From: Sesamum alatum
Taxonomy: Eukaryota > Streptophyta > Magnoliopsida > Lamiales > Pedaliaceae
Assembly (NCBI GenBank): GCA_034509735.1
Contig: JACGWO010000006.1
Span: 1,131,001-1,195,000, forward strand
Length of the DNA: 64,000 nucleotides
Direction of reading: 5' to 3'
This document shows positions 35,266 through 46,184 of this stretch, piece after piece. How positions within the stretch are numbered: the first letter of the stretch is position 1; the number at the start of each line of letters is the position of its first letter. The notes under the pieces are model-generated. The model did no database searches, was not told where the DNA came from, and saw nothing but the letters and a program-made list of their open reading frames with translations. The translations under genes and the position numbers were made by a program.

Positions 35266-35650
35266 TTATTAGCGTAGCACTTTAGTCATGTATATGTGTT
35301 TTTAATTTTTAAATCGTGTTGCACCTCTTACGATCTACCTAAAACGTTTGGATCATTGAAAACATATTAGAATTACATTTAATATATAACATTTATGTTA
35401 TTTGTATATTTAAGAAAAAGTTATATATACATATATATATGTTAAGTATATATTAAGTGCAATTAATACGATATGTTATAACATAAATAAATTAAGCTTC
35501 ATGCATGCAAATCTTTTAATTTAAATTGCGTTTCATGTTCAAATATATGTAATTCGCACATTTAAGTGTATATTTAAATTATTTTACACGCGGTATAAAT
35601 ATACAATGTATCACAAAATTAAAATAAGAATCCGAATATACATATATATA

Positions 35651-35894
35651 GGGTTTAATGCAATTTACCTCCCTATGATATTGTAAATGAGCAAATTACC
35701 CTCTTATGAAAAATTAATAGCAATTTATCTCCACGTGTTATTTACAGTGAGGTAAATTGCTCCATTTTGAAAAACACGGAGAGGTAAATTATATTCATTT
35801 AAAACAACACAGGGAAGTAAATTGCTATTTTATTTTTCATAGGGGGTAATTTGCACATTTGCAATATGATAGGGGGTTGCTTGCATTTTTCCCC
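35651..35894. mobile_element. Family C miniature element in the pseudogene intron
   Basis: Starts gggtttaatgcaatttacct and ends gggttgcttgcatttttcccc. Inner arms agcaaattaccctcttatga and ttcatagggggtaatttgca face each other. Both flanks are TA-rich (catatatata, atatatat), so a target duplication cannot be told from the host repeat. Confidence 0.75.
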
Positions 35895-36355
35895 ATATAT
35901 ATATATATATATCATTGTAAGATATTCGACTAAGGAAGATTCAACAAATATTCTTATAATTTTCCCCTTTTCCTTTTCCACCAACTTTTTCTTTTTCTAT
36001 ACAAAAAGTATTTTGTGAAAATAAAAATAAAAACTCAAAATATATACTTTTCTTTTTTCTGGAACGGATGTATATATACGAAGTATTATTCAAACTGGCC
36101 TTAGCTGAATAATTAAAATCTTATTATTTGTTTTATTTTAATTAATATATATATATATATATATATATATTATTCTACAAGAAAAAAATACACATAATGT
36201 GTATACATATGCGTGTATATATCATTGCACATTACCTAATTTATATAGCAGAGTATATTATTATTATTAATATTTCTGCTTGTCTTTACTAATTTCATAG
36301 ATTTTATTTATTTATTTATTTTTTTGACAGGCTTGTGAAGTTTCTGAAGATGTGA

Positions 36356-36889
36356 ATGTGGTGGCTGGTTTTCGTACATGCATGAAAAGTTAGTTTCTAC
36401 CTACGTTTAAGCTTCGCCTCAGAAATCAGTGCCCTTCTTTCTGTTGTAACTCTAATGCCCATGCATGTCTAAGTACTTATTAACTCTAATGTTTAATACA
36501 TACTGAATGGAAACGTTCACTCGATGCGTGTGAAAATTCGATAATATATATGTATTAAATTAATAATTTATAATTAAATAAAATAAAAGAAATAAATGGA
36601 TAAAAGAAAATTCATATATAATGAAAAATATAAATCAAGTGGGATAATAAATGGGGAGAAGTAGTTACTTCAACATGGAAAGTGAAAAAACCAAATAAAT
36701 AAATAAATTTTAAAATAGAAATAAAATTGACGGACCAAATTTGGAAGACACCAACCCTTAATAATAAGGTATATATATGTGTGTTGTGTGTACCTTTCTT
36801 ACAAAAAAGATGTATAATAAGTTGATTGATTATCACATGGACGGATTTAGAAGTGAATTGGCAAAAACTTTTATTTTTTATTTTTTAAA
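36356..36889. other. Intergenic with a possible Helitron remnant
   Basis: On the minus strand TATATACCTTATTATTAAGG near 36774 resembles the 5' end of the type 1 Helitrons at 18.2 and 61.0 kb. Downstream (minus) sequence shares gaccaaat-type blocks with them, but a clear 3' CTRR end is not found. No gene. Confidence 0.4.
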
Positions 36890-37140
36890 TTGGAAACAAT
36901 GAATTTTATTGATTGAAGGTAAAGTGATTACGTTCAATCATGTCGGCTATTAATATCGAACAGAGATAATTACAAACAATCAAATCGATAATATCACATA
37001 AACTAACACCTAGCTATTACAACAATAAATCATATCTACTGTACAGTAGAAATAACATTAATTCACGCAGTGATTGGAATCCATAACCTCTAGGATCACG
37101 AGGCCTTGGCTTCGCCAATTAAGCTAGGCTTCCTTGGCAA
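36890..37140 (-). mobile_element. tRNA-derived SINE (minus strand)
   Basis: On the minus strand, near 37130, TAGCTTAATTGGCGAAGCC matches an RNA polymerase III A box (TRGYNNAGTGG-like). About 35 bp on, AGAGGTTATGGATTCCAATC fits a B box. The body then shares tttatgtgatattatcgatt and atctctgttcgatattaata with the copy at 29612-29835. It ends in an AT-rich tail near 36890. Confidence 0.7.
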
Positions 37141-37338
37141 TCAAAAACTTTTACTTGTGCATTGGGTTTCATTGTCACATTATTGAGAAAGAAAATTAAA
37201 TTTACGTATAATTTAAAAAAAAATTACAAACTAATTTGAGGGGTTAATATCCATAAAAATTTATGTATTTTTCTTTTAAAATGAAAAAAACAAGGGGCCG
37301 TTTGGATCCGTTCTTGACACCGATGCTGCTATGATATA

Positions 37339-37624
37339 TAAGCCATCCTGACACGCCGTTCCTGCGTGTATATACAAATAACTTTTAATATTTTGAAATA
37401 TATTATAAATAAAAGTAAAATATATAAACTAACACATCACATTAAAAAAATGATGGAAAGAAAGAAAAAATAATTTATCAGTTAATATAAAATTTACAAA
37501 GTTGAATAAAGCAATTATGATATCAGCTGAGGGTTACTTTTTGTATTACAAAAAAGTGGTGCGGTGGTACCATTAATCGTCATTTGTGAGTAAAAAAAGG
37601 GTTTCTTTTATATAATAGTGTAGA
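37339..37624 (-). mobile_element. Small Helitron, type 2
   Basis: On the minus strand it starts TCTACACTATTATATAAAAG and continues with cttttttgtaatacaaaaag and aaccctcagctgatat. It closes with a small hairpin region ggaacggcgtgtcaggatgg before CTTA. The body matches the two tandem copies at 63079-63732. The 3' CTRR is mutated. Confidence 0.6.
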
Positions 37625-38027
37625 TATATATATATATATATTTGAATTCCTATATATATTGCAAGTTGATTTTTATGTCTTGTTTTTATTCAATACATAC
37701 ACGACTATGTATAATATTTGGGCTATTTATTTATTTTAAAAAATATTCATGATATCTATATATTTAGTGAAATATGAAATATTACATTATATATTATTTT
37801 AACAAAAAATTTGATTTGAAAAAAAAGATGATCAAATAAATATAGCGATCCATTGGATTAGTAGAGCCCAATTGCTCGTTTTACTGTGAGGAGCCCTTCA
37901 TGCAATTACAACTCGCCAGAGGGTAGACTCACCTGCTTCTCCTCACACCGGGAAAGTATGTTCTTAGTTGTTACCCTATAAATTACTGCCACGTGTTGAG
38001 TGGTGAAGCTTAATATATGGAAAAATT
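37625..38027. other. Intergenic, no gene recognised
   Basis: Contains a TA run at 37624-37642 and a GC-richer patch at 37860-37990 (gaggagcccttcatgcaatt). The patch has no open frame or motif that I recognise. Confidence 0.5.
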
Positions 38028-38180
38028 ATAACCCAAACCGAGTGGGTCGAATTTGGACTAATTATATAGCAAGTGCAATACACCTGTTGCGTTATTGATG
38101 TACAATTCAGAAAAAATGACCAATTATACACTTGTTCTTTAATTGGTTAGGTTCGACGAAACCTAATTAGAGTAAGTTTT
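38028..38180. mobile_element. Family E palindromic element (diverged)
   Basis: Arms gtgggtcgaatttggactaa and attggttaggttcgacgaaa face each other around the tgatgtacaattcagaaaaa centre. A second, better preserved family E copy lies only about 50 bp downstream. Confidence 0.6.
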
Positions 38181-38224
38181 TTTCCTTGATATTTGATCTG
38201 ATAGAGATTATTGTGAAATTTTAT

Positions 38225-38412
38225 GACCCCCACGGAAAATTCAGCCCGGATCAGGTTTGGTCAAATCAAATCAATCATATAGCAAGTGTGATACACTTGC
38301 TATGTGATTGGTCACTTTTCCTGAACTGTACACCAATCACATGGCAAGTGTATTGCATTTGTCATATGATTGGTTTAGGTTCGGCCAAACTAGGTTTGGG
38401 CTAGAATTTTCC
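38225..38412. mobile_element. Family E palindromic element
   Basis: The best copy in the window: ggaaaattcagcccggatca on the left, tttgggctagaattttcc on the right. The centre contains gcaagtgtgatacacttgct and ggcaagtgtattgcatttgt. Each half contains its own small palindrome. Non-coding. Confidence 0.8.
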
Positions 38413-39499
38413 TTGAATTAACATACAATGATGTATTATTTGCGATGTAAATACAAACTCACATGAACGACATCACCAAACTTGAAATTTTTCAAATTTG
38501 TAAAGTCCCTATCTTCATCTAGTTCAGTAAATTGTTAGCTTACGCAATAGTGTATTCTATATAAGTGGACATTCATTTTAACTCAAAGTTAAGGCGAAAA
38601 TATGTATCTTCATGTTCTGAGTACAAAGTTGAACATTTTTACATTCACGATATGAATTTGAATTCTTATTGAGATATTTGATGGGATTAGACATTGGTCC
38701 CAGACGACAATAGACCATCTATAAAGATCCTAAAGCACAAGCGCAATCTTTTTTTGCAACTCTATGTCGTTTGTATAATACATTGCTCAGTACTACCAGC
38801 GAAAAGGTCATATCCCATACGATGGGTACCATGTGGTTTCAGTTATATGATATTGATTGAGATGATGAGAGACGACAAAATCATTGAATATACTCCAGCT
38901 AGGCCAAGCAAGGTCCTAATAAAATAGACGACGATTCTGAATACATGGTACTGTGGATGAATGTATAATAATGATATTGATTACTTCATGATTTTGTGGT
39001 GATTGCATGTTTAAGATTTGTGTTGGTGTCATTGCATGAAATTATCTGACTGTGTATATGTTTGTATATATAACTTAATTAGCTATACTTATTGAGTAGA
39101 CAACTTATTACTTGCCATATATTTTTCAAGGTATAAGTCACATTGACTAGCTGAATTGGAATATAAACCGTGATGTCAGTCTTATTAGGTGGGCCAACAG
39201 TGACATCTATAATTGGGATCTCTAGTTACATAACTACAGAGATATTAGGTTTTGATTAAGTTTGTATTTTTTTTTTTATTAAATTCAACAATGAGATATT
39301 TGTAGCACTGGGGGCATTACTAGAAATTTGAGACACTGGAGACCATTTTTTTTTCTTATTAATAATATCATTGATACGTCAATTTTGTTTACTAATATGT
39401 TCTTTTATTTGTTATTAGCGATTGAATCACACTCACACATATGCGTAGTTTTTTTTTTTTTTTTTTTTATCATATTTATCTGATTAAATAAAAGAGGGC
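38413..39499. other. Intergenic, no gene recognised
   Basis: AT-rich; a 77-codon open frame near 38694-38927 has no family resemblance or start/splice support. A T run lies near 39450-39469. Confidence 0.5.
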
Positions 39500-39948
39500 T
39501 TAAATGTATTTTTGGTCCCGTAATTTAGGTTATTTGATGTTTTCGTCTTTTAACTTTTTAGGGTAGCATTTTGGTCCTTCATCTTTTTTATTTACATGAT
39601 TTTAGTCCTTTTTTAGCCAGAGTTTACCATTATTGCCGAAAAAATGCATGTGCCTCTCACGTGACATTTTTAAATTGGGATTTTTGTTCCTATTGGCCTA
39701 TTTGTGCAAGTATTTTTATCCTTTAACTTTTTACGGTAGGATTTTGGTCCTGTAGCTTTTTAGTTTTCGCGATTTCGATCATTTTTTTGGCAGGAATTCG
39801 CCTTTCTCGTCGGTGGAGGTGAACTCTGACGAACAAAAGGACCGAAATCACGAAAATTGGAAAAATGTAGAACCAAAATACTACCCTAAAAAGTTCAAAA
39901 ACGAAAAAGCCAAAAGATTTAAGTTACAGGATTAAAAATACATTCAAC
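39500..39948. mobile_element. Family D inverted-repeat element
   Basis: taaatgtatttttggtcccg on the left is mirrored by ggattaaaaatacattcaac on the right. The inner arms cggtaggattttggtcctgt and agaaccaaaatactacccta, and the central gtcggtggaggtgaactctg, form a hairpin. A copy with the same inner block lies at 51838. Confidence 0.7.
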
Positions 39949-40573
39949 CCATGAAAGAGAATGAAAAAAAAAAAAAAATTCTCATGAATGATAGTTAATT
40001 TGAAACATCTAGGAAATAAAAGAGACATTTATTTGTGGAGGAAATAAGTATATCTAAAGAAATTTTAATAAATACATATGTTGTCAATCAAAATTAATTA
40101 TTCTAAAGTACTAATCTTTAATAAATAGCAGGAATAATAATTAAACAAATAAGTACAATTATATGTGCTTCAGTAATCCAAAATTAGTGGCGCAATGCAG
40201 AGAATATGTGGCGTACGATAATGTTCCACAAACCAATTATGTGAATCAATTGGGAATTGGGAATTGGGAATAGGGATAGGTTGTTGAACAAACGCCACCT
40301 AACAGCTCCCACTGCTTCATCCTCACGTACCCTTACACCCTTTCCTCCAATCACTTTGATGCCGCCCTGCTTTCTTGGCTTAAATCACTGAATTACTCAT
40401 TAATAATCCATATTTTTTTAGGATAATCCTTTATTTAGAATTAATTCAATTTGATCTTACTAATTAAATAGTTCCTGTATGACCAAATTATTAGTTACTT
40501 TTTTTTTTCTTAAAATTACATATAGATCACATAACAAGTGTAATGCATCCGCTAGATGATTGGTTTCCATCCG

Positions 40574-40912
40574 GTGGAAAAAAAATTTCATTTTTGGTCT
40601 CATATTTTAGGATCTTTTTTTATTTGGTCTCATTTATTGCTTTTGTCTCATATTTAATTCCATTTGTTCAACTTTTTCTCAAATTTGGTCCCAAACAGCA
40701 TTTTTCGTCAAATTGTTAACGGAGCCGTCAACAATTGAGTCTTGTCCTAATAACAAATTTGACAGCTCCGTTAATAATTTGACGAAAAATGCCGTTTGGG
40801 ACTAAATTTGAGAAAAAATTGAACAAATGGGACTAAATGTGAGACAAATATAACAAATAGGACCAAACTAAAAAGACCCTAAAATATGGAATCAAAAAAA
40901 CGATTTTCCCCC
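40574..40912. mobile_element. Family D inverted-repeat element
   Basis: tttcatttttggtctcatat is mirrored by atggaatcaaaaaaacgatt. The inner pair tttttcgtcaaattgttaac and gttaataatttgacgaaaaa spans a 50-bp centre. It matches the 32759 copy block for block. A family E remnant lies just upstream (40485-40570), as at 33.1 kb. Confidence 0.75.
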
Positions 40913-42421
40913 ATCTGGTCGACATGAAGTCGAACTATAATTTGTCGATCTTCAAGATTTGCCAAGTTTATATGCCAAAACTTGCAAGTATGCCTTAATT
41001 TTGTAAAACGATTTTTTTATTTTAAATCATGTTGCATCTTCTATTTCAATTAATAAATAAACGCTATGTGTATAATTTTTTTCCTTAAATAAAATAAATC
41101 ATGTCATTTTTATATAGGTGATGTATATATATTAAATAAAATAGAAGATGCAATATGATTTAAAATAGAAAATCCAATCCGTTAATTATGGGTTACGCGC
41201 ATGGATTACTAACTAATGTCTGCTATATATATCAATATAGGTGAATAAACTTATAAGGGGTACAATTATTGATGTTCTCCATGCAATTCAAAAATACGAG
41301 CCTAAATTTGTATATTTTTATTTGTGGATGGATTAGACTCTCTGGTCAAAGAAAAAAAATTGAGTTTTTATTTAAAACCTTTTGTTGAATGCCATATCCA
41401 ATAAATCAATATAAAAAAAGTTTAAATTTAGATTATAATTAATTAATATTTATTGTAATCTTAGCTATATATATAATCAAGTATTTACCATGATTTTTAA
41501 TTGTAACCAAAATATTTATTATAATTTTTAACTCTCGCTAATATTTTGACTTGTCGACCGAGACAATATATTGGTAACATTGTGGCTAATGAGCATTTAC
41601 CCCGACTTTTTTATTTTAAATTGTGAACCATTTAAGCTTAATAAGTTTTTCATAATCTACATATCTCGACACGAAAAAGAAAAAAAAAAAAAATCAATTT
41701 TCTCCTACACTATATATGATCATGACTTAAAAATTTTAATAAATCATACTATTAACCATAGTCAAACAAAATCATTGCAAAAATTTAAAATTTTTTGCCA
41801 AAATTAATCAATGTTTATCATAATTTTTAATTATGCCCAAAACACTGCCATGATTTTATCTATTGCCAATGATTTGGCTTTACTTGCAGATGCAACAACT
41901 CATGATCGCATTGCGAAGCGAATGTTAATTGTATTTGTGCTTGACCATAATAATCAATATAAAGAAAAATTATATTTCTTTTAGTGTGGCCCGAATATAT
42001 TTTTATATATATATATAATAATTAATATTAGGTATTTAACTATATATATATGTTTCTGTGTGTAATTAATTAGAAGTAATAAAGACCAAATTGTGGTATT
42101 AAATTGGTACGTCGGAGGAACACTATCTTCATTCATACTAAAGGTAGTCATGATCACTACATAGATATCTCAAACAACTTGAATATATATACATATATAT
42201 ATATAAATATACAACTTGCCAATACGAGCAAGAACCACTCTCTCTCTCTATATGTGATTCTTATCATAAGCTACTGCATGCTAGCTGCATATTCTTATAG
42301 ATATAGATAGATATAGATATATATATATATATCTCTGCGTACGTACGTATGTACGTAGATCTCGATGTAGATGGACGGTGCTTCCTTAATTATATCATGC
42401 GTGGCTGCCCGATCCAACGGC
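40913..42421. other. Intergenic, decayed CACTA-like and simple repeats
   Basis: 41400-41990 contains scattered accatgatttttaattgtaa, accaaaatatttat-type blocks like the interior of the CACTA element at 30368, and ends tttcttttagtgtgg. The left end is not found. Several TA/TAGA runs (42182-42202, 42296-42332) and a tacgtacgtacg palindrome near 42339 follow. No gene. Confidence 0.45.
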
Positions 42422-43347
42422 TCACTGCAGCTTCAGGTTTTTCATCCTGCATGGCAAACTATACATGTTCAATATCAAAATGCACGTGAAAATTATTGAA
42501 GGGCAATGTTGTAATCGGAACATATATATTATGTTGTAATCCGAGGTCAGATTTCGATTTCTAAGCATGTAATAAGTGGGAAAATCTACATCAAATTTGA
42601 GACGGTAATTTAAACGTGCGTGTCAGAAAAGGAAAATTCTAGCCCAGATTTGGTTCGATCGAACCTAAATCAATTGTATGGTAAGTGCAAGATACTTGCC
42701 ATGTGATTGGTGTACAGTTCAGAAAAAGTGACTAATCACATAGCAAGTATAATACACTTGCTATATGATTGATTTGGTTCAGCTATTCAGATTAGAATTT
42801 TCCGTCAGAAAAATATAGTATTATGATCAGTATTCAGTACTGCCCCAGTACTTTTCCGTGCATGGTACTTGGTGTACGAATCCTTATGCCCACGAGCACA
42901 TACATGCAACCAACGGACATTACTCTTGTTAAACATTTGTTCATCAGTTGCCTAAATTTAGTATAATCCAAAGATTTAATTCGTACATCCAATCATAACC
43001 AATGTTTAATTGTCCACGTATAGCAAAAGGACAATTAGTTGAAGAAAAGTAATCAATCACATGACAAGTATATTAAGTAATTATTACCTTTGCTCCTCAT
43101 CATTTCTGATGGTACGGTAGTTGGGGAAGGGCACTCTGCCGCTCTCAATATACTTGACGTCCTCAACGAGGATGTCATAGTGCCTCCTGACCTCCTCCTC
43201 GGTGCGTGATCCCCCGACGGCCCTGGCCACGTTGGCCCAACGGTCGGGGGTGTCCTTGTCGTAAACTGCTAGTGCCTTCTCGAAGTCTTTGTTTTCCTTG
43301 GCGGTCCAGGCGGTGCCCGAGCCACGGGCCATCGAGCTCGACGCCAT
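42422..43347 (-). CDS. RADIALIS-like single-repeat MYB/SANT protein
   Basis: Small nuclear protein of the RADIALIS/RSM family; members antagonise other MYB proteins in floral, seedling and fruit growth. Exon 1 is 43347-43088 and exon 2 is 42446-42422 (GAGCAAAG|GTAATA to CCATGCAG|GATGAAAAA), giving 94 residues, the normal size. The single SANT domain has the three aromatic positions of the family: W14 in [16 protein letters not shown]37 in [15 protein letters not shown] and the Tyr of [25 protein letters not shown] follows, and the C-terminus RMKNLKLQ is a family hallmark. The intron carries a family E transposon. The coding region is GC-rich against its surroundings. A broken paralogue lies 6 kb away in convergent orientation. 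Confidence 0.92.
42641..42800. mobile_element. Family E palindromic element in the RADIALIS-like intron
   Basis: ggaaaattctagcccagatt on the left and ttcagattagaattttcc on the right enclose gtaagtgcaagatacttgcc, tgattggtgtacagttcaga and agcaagtataatacacttgc. It occupies about a quarter of the 641-nt intron, away from both splice sites. Confidence 0.75.
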
Positions 43348-43481
43348 TGTCGTCGGCCGGAAACAAGTAGTGAAAACTTGAATAAATAGTAGGACTCGTT
43401 AACGAGAAAAAGAGAAGAAATTATGTGTATAAAGAGAGTTCGAGTGCGAGATGGAGGGGAAGAGTGACGAAAATAGAGCTG

Positions 43482-43507
43482 TTTTATAAGCTTGGGGGGG
43501 GGGGGGG
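43482..43507 (-). promoter_or_regulatory. TATA box next to a C14 tract
   Basis: On the minus strand a run of 14 C (43507-43494) is followed within 6 bp by TATAAAA (43488-43482), about 135 bp upstream of the RADIALIS-like start codon. Such a homopolymer beside a core promoter is prone to length change. Confidence 0.55.
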
Positions 43508-43739
43508 TAAATGCCAGTTGGCTGAAAAAGTTGCAAAAATCTGAAGAATTTTTTAAGTTGATTTGTCAGGTTAAGAACCACAAGCTAACAACGTTGAAGA
43601 ATCTCTATCCCCCAATAAAACTCTTGTCCCTCTCAAGACACACACACACTAGTAATTTACTCAGTACTACAATCCCATGTCACTGTGTTTTTTTTTTTTT
43701 TTTTTGTCTTAATCATCTGAATCTTCTTTAATTAATATT

Positions 43740-44526
43740 GCTTTCCCATCATATATAATAGCTCGGAAATTAGAAAAGTGCGTAAATTTATTGGTAATTA
43801 GCAACGAATTCAACGAGGGATATATATAAATTTTTTTAAGTTTTTGTAATTTCAAATAAGTTAGAAATGAAATATTTTCTTGCTATAATTAGAAAGGGAT
43901 TTTAGTAATGTTAATGTCGTAGATGGTCTTGGTAAAAAGATTTGAAAAGTTTCCCCAAAATTTTACTAACAAATATTATCGTTAATAAACTTTCTAGCAA
44001 AATCAACATGAAAAAAATTTGATGTTAAAATTAACGACGAATTAATTACCAAGTAAATATATTTCTTGTTAAATTCATTATCGCTAACGTAAACTAGAAC
44101 CTGAATTCCATTATTTTGCAAGGAATTTGTGTGGTTGTTAAAAAAAAAATAAAAAAATTGTGAATATCATCATATTCGAACCATATCATAATTTTTTTTA
44201 ATAAAATAAAAGGGAAGAAAGAGGAGCAGCATAGAATGAAGGTCTAGAATCCTCCCTTTTGTTGGTAATTAGTGTTGGATTTCCATGTTTAGTATATATA
44301 TTAAGTCATATCCAAACAGCAAGATTTTCACATGGGTTGGTTTATTGGGATTGCCTATTTCCTCTTTCACTGCCTTTCTTCCTTCTAATTCAAGCATGCA
44401 TATATCCCACTTGACAACAGATCTACCACCTATATAATCTACAAGGGATAATTCATAATTGCATTTCCCCCCCTTTAATTATAAACAAATTATATATCAC
44501 CCCTATTATTTGAATAAGTACGCCTA
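43740..44526. other. Intergenic, no gene recognised
   Basis: AT-rich single-copy-looking DNA with short A/T runs. No supported exon or transposon end. Confidence 0.5.
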
Positions 44527-44895
44527 GTAGGGTAAATTACAACCACTGTCCTTAAGGTTTGGTACAATCACAAATACCTACTCGTTGTTTGGGAAATTAT
44601 AAATATACTTTGATTTTAACAGCTCTTTTGGATTATAAATTATAATTTTATATATTTTTTAAATATTTTTATGGACTAATATGCTTTATGGATTATTAAA
44701 TATACCCTTGCACCCTCATATTTTCTTAATATAATTTTCCAATTTTTTTTAAAACATAGTAAGTTTAAATTAGTAATTTCTATCTTATCGTATAGGGCTA
44801 CATAATTATTTTTCATTTAAAAGGTATATTTGTAATCCAAACAATAAGAAAATATTCATAATTATGTCATATCTCAAGAAATTTAGTTAATTCAA
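44527..44895. mobile_element. Family A element, decayed
   Basis: Starts tagggtaaattacaaccact and carries tttggtacaatcacaaatac. The right side shows acaataagaaaatattcata, then attatgtcatatctcaag in inverse order. The terminus is degraded. Confidence 0.6.
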
Positions 44896-45124
44896 AAAAT
44901 ATATATATATTTCATAATTATTATTTTTTTAAAAAGATAATGACATTGCCAAAGTTTTATAAGGAGGGGTAAAAACAAAAATAGCTCCTAGAATGAAGAG
45001 AAAATTTTGGAGAGGGTCCCACAATCCCCTGGACAGTTGTGGTGAGAAATTAATTTAAGTAGTTTGTATCAGCTTTTGGGGCTTATGATTTTCAATGGAT
45101 GTTTTTGTGTTTGTAGTTTGACAA

Positions 45125-45482
45125 TGAAAGGATAAAATACTCTTGTAGTTCCGTAAGATTATATTATTATTATTTTTGGTATTACAATTTAGGCAGGTAA
45201 TAATTTGAGTCTCATAAAATATGAATTTTAAGTATTTTTAGTTTCAAAAAATCATGTGTTTTGCACATGTATGTAAATAATCATTAAGTTGGAACTAAAG
45301 ATACTTAAAATTGTGGGACTAAAAATACTTAAAATTGTATTTTATGGGACTAAAAGTCCATAAAATCATGGTCATGTCCGTTAACTCGAAACTAAAAATA
45401 CCAAAAAATTATATTTTATGCAATTAAAATCATCATTTATCTAAGTTGTGGTACTAAAAAAAATAACGAGCTAATTTTAATA
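45125..45482. mobile_element. Family D-like repeat, decayed
   Basis: Multiple blocks of tatgggactaaaagt and attttaagtatttttagttt in both orientations indicate an inverted-repeat element with internal duplication (gggactaaaaatacttaaaa occurs near 45316). Boundaries are approximate. Confidence 0.5.
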
Positions 45483-45737
45483 TACTACAAAAGCATTTAG
45501 CCCTGATGATGAAATAACAAGATTCCAAGAAGTTATAGCTGTCCACCTGAACCTCCGTACAATGATTGAATTAGTTTTGTAGCCCAGAAAAGTTGAGCAT
45601 TTGCAGCTGAGTATGGAGCCTTTGCTGAATCTTTCCCTGCCCCCACCAACCTCACTTAACCCTTATCTTCCTATTCACCCGTGCACAAAAAAGTACTACT
45701 CTTCATCATCTCTCATCACTTCGGATATTTGATTAAG

Positions 45738-46114
45738 TGGGGAAAATTGTATTTTACGTTTCTATAACTTATACTATTTTTTATTTTGGTCTCATTAATT
45801 TTTGACGTAATAATTATAGTCCCACAAGTACACAAATGTTGCAATTTTAGTCCCATTGACAAAATCCCTTAAAAAACGTTGCAATTTTAGTCTCATAAGT
45901 CCACAACGTTCCAATTTTAGTCCCATAAATCCAAAAATGTTGCAATTTTAGTCCCATGCACATGCTCCTTCCGTTAACATTTTAACGGTTTTTGTCAATG
46001 GGACTAAAATTGCAACATTTTTGGACTTATAAGACTAAAATTGCTACATCAAAAATTAATGGGACCAAAATCGCACACAGTGTAAGTTATGGGACGTAAA
46101 ATACAATTTTTCCG
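45738..46114. mobile_element. Family D inverted repeat with a tandemly repeated arm
   Basis: gttgcaattttagtcccat-type units occur about four times on the left (near 45838, 45880, 45908, 45939). The right arm carries the inverse, gggactaaaattgcaacatt, once. The ends ggaaaattgtattttacgtt and aaaatacaatttttccg match as inverted termini. Confidence 0.7.
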
Positions 46115-46184
46115 GTTAAGTCCTTTGGGCCTAATAAATACTCCAGATGGTTCTGCAAGATAAAGCTCATGAAAACAGCACTGA

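Larger units (their letters stand above)
33365..36355 (+). pseudogene. RADIALIS-like single-repeat MYB gene with an exon-1 frameshift
   Basis: RADIALIS-like proteins are short nuclear MYB/SANT proteins that compete with other MYBs. Exon 1 is 33365-33616 and exon 2 is 36331-36355, separated by a 2.7-kb intron with clean borders (AAGAAAGAAG|GTATAA to TTTGACAG|GCTTG). Frame 1 reads [19 protein letters not shown], then [15 protein letters not shown], and stops at TGA 33521-33523 after 52 codons. The rest of the domain, [20 protein letters not shown], then [10 protein letters not shown], lies in the +1 frame and runs into exon 2 (LVKFLKM, stop). The bases aagtcggcgg serve both V-G-G and K-S-A, pointing to loss of one of two direct repeats. 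The intact paralogue at 43347-42422 supports this reading. A protein truncated in mid-SANT is unlikely to work. Confidence 0.88.

Noticed and set aside
37850..37990. GC-richer patch as an organelle DNA insertion
   Set aside because: I could not match it to any plastid or mitochondrial gene by eye, and it is too short to argue for.
42339..42360. tacgtacgtacg palindrome as a regulatory site
   Set aside because: Lies in a simple-repeat region downstream of the gene; more likely low-complexity sequence.
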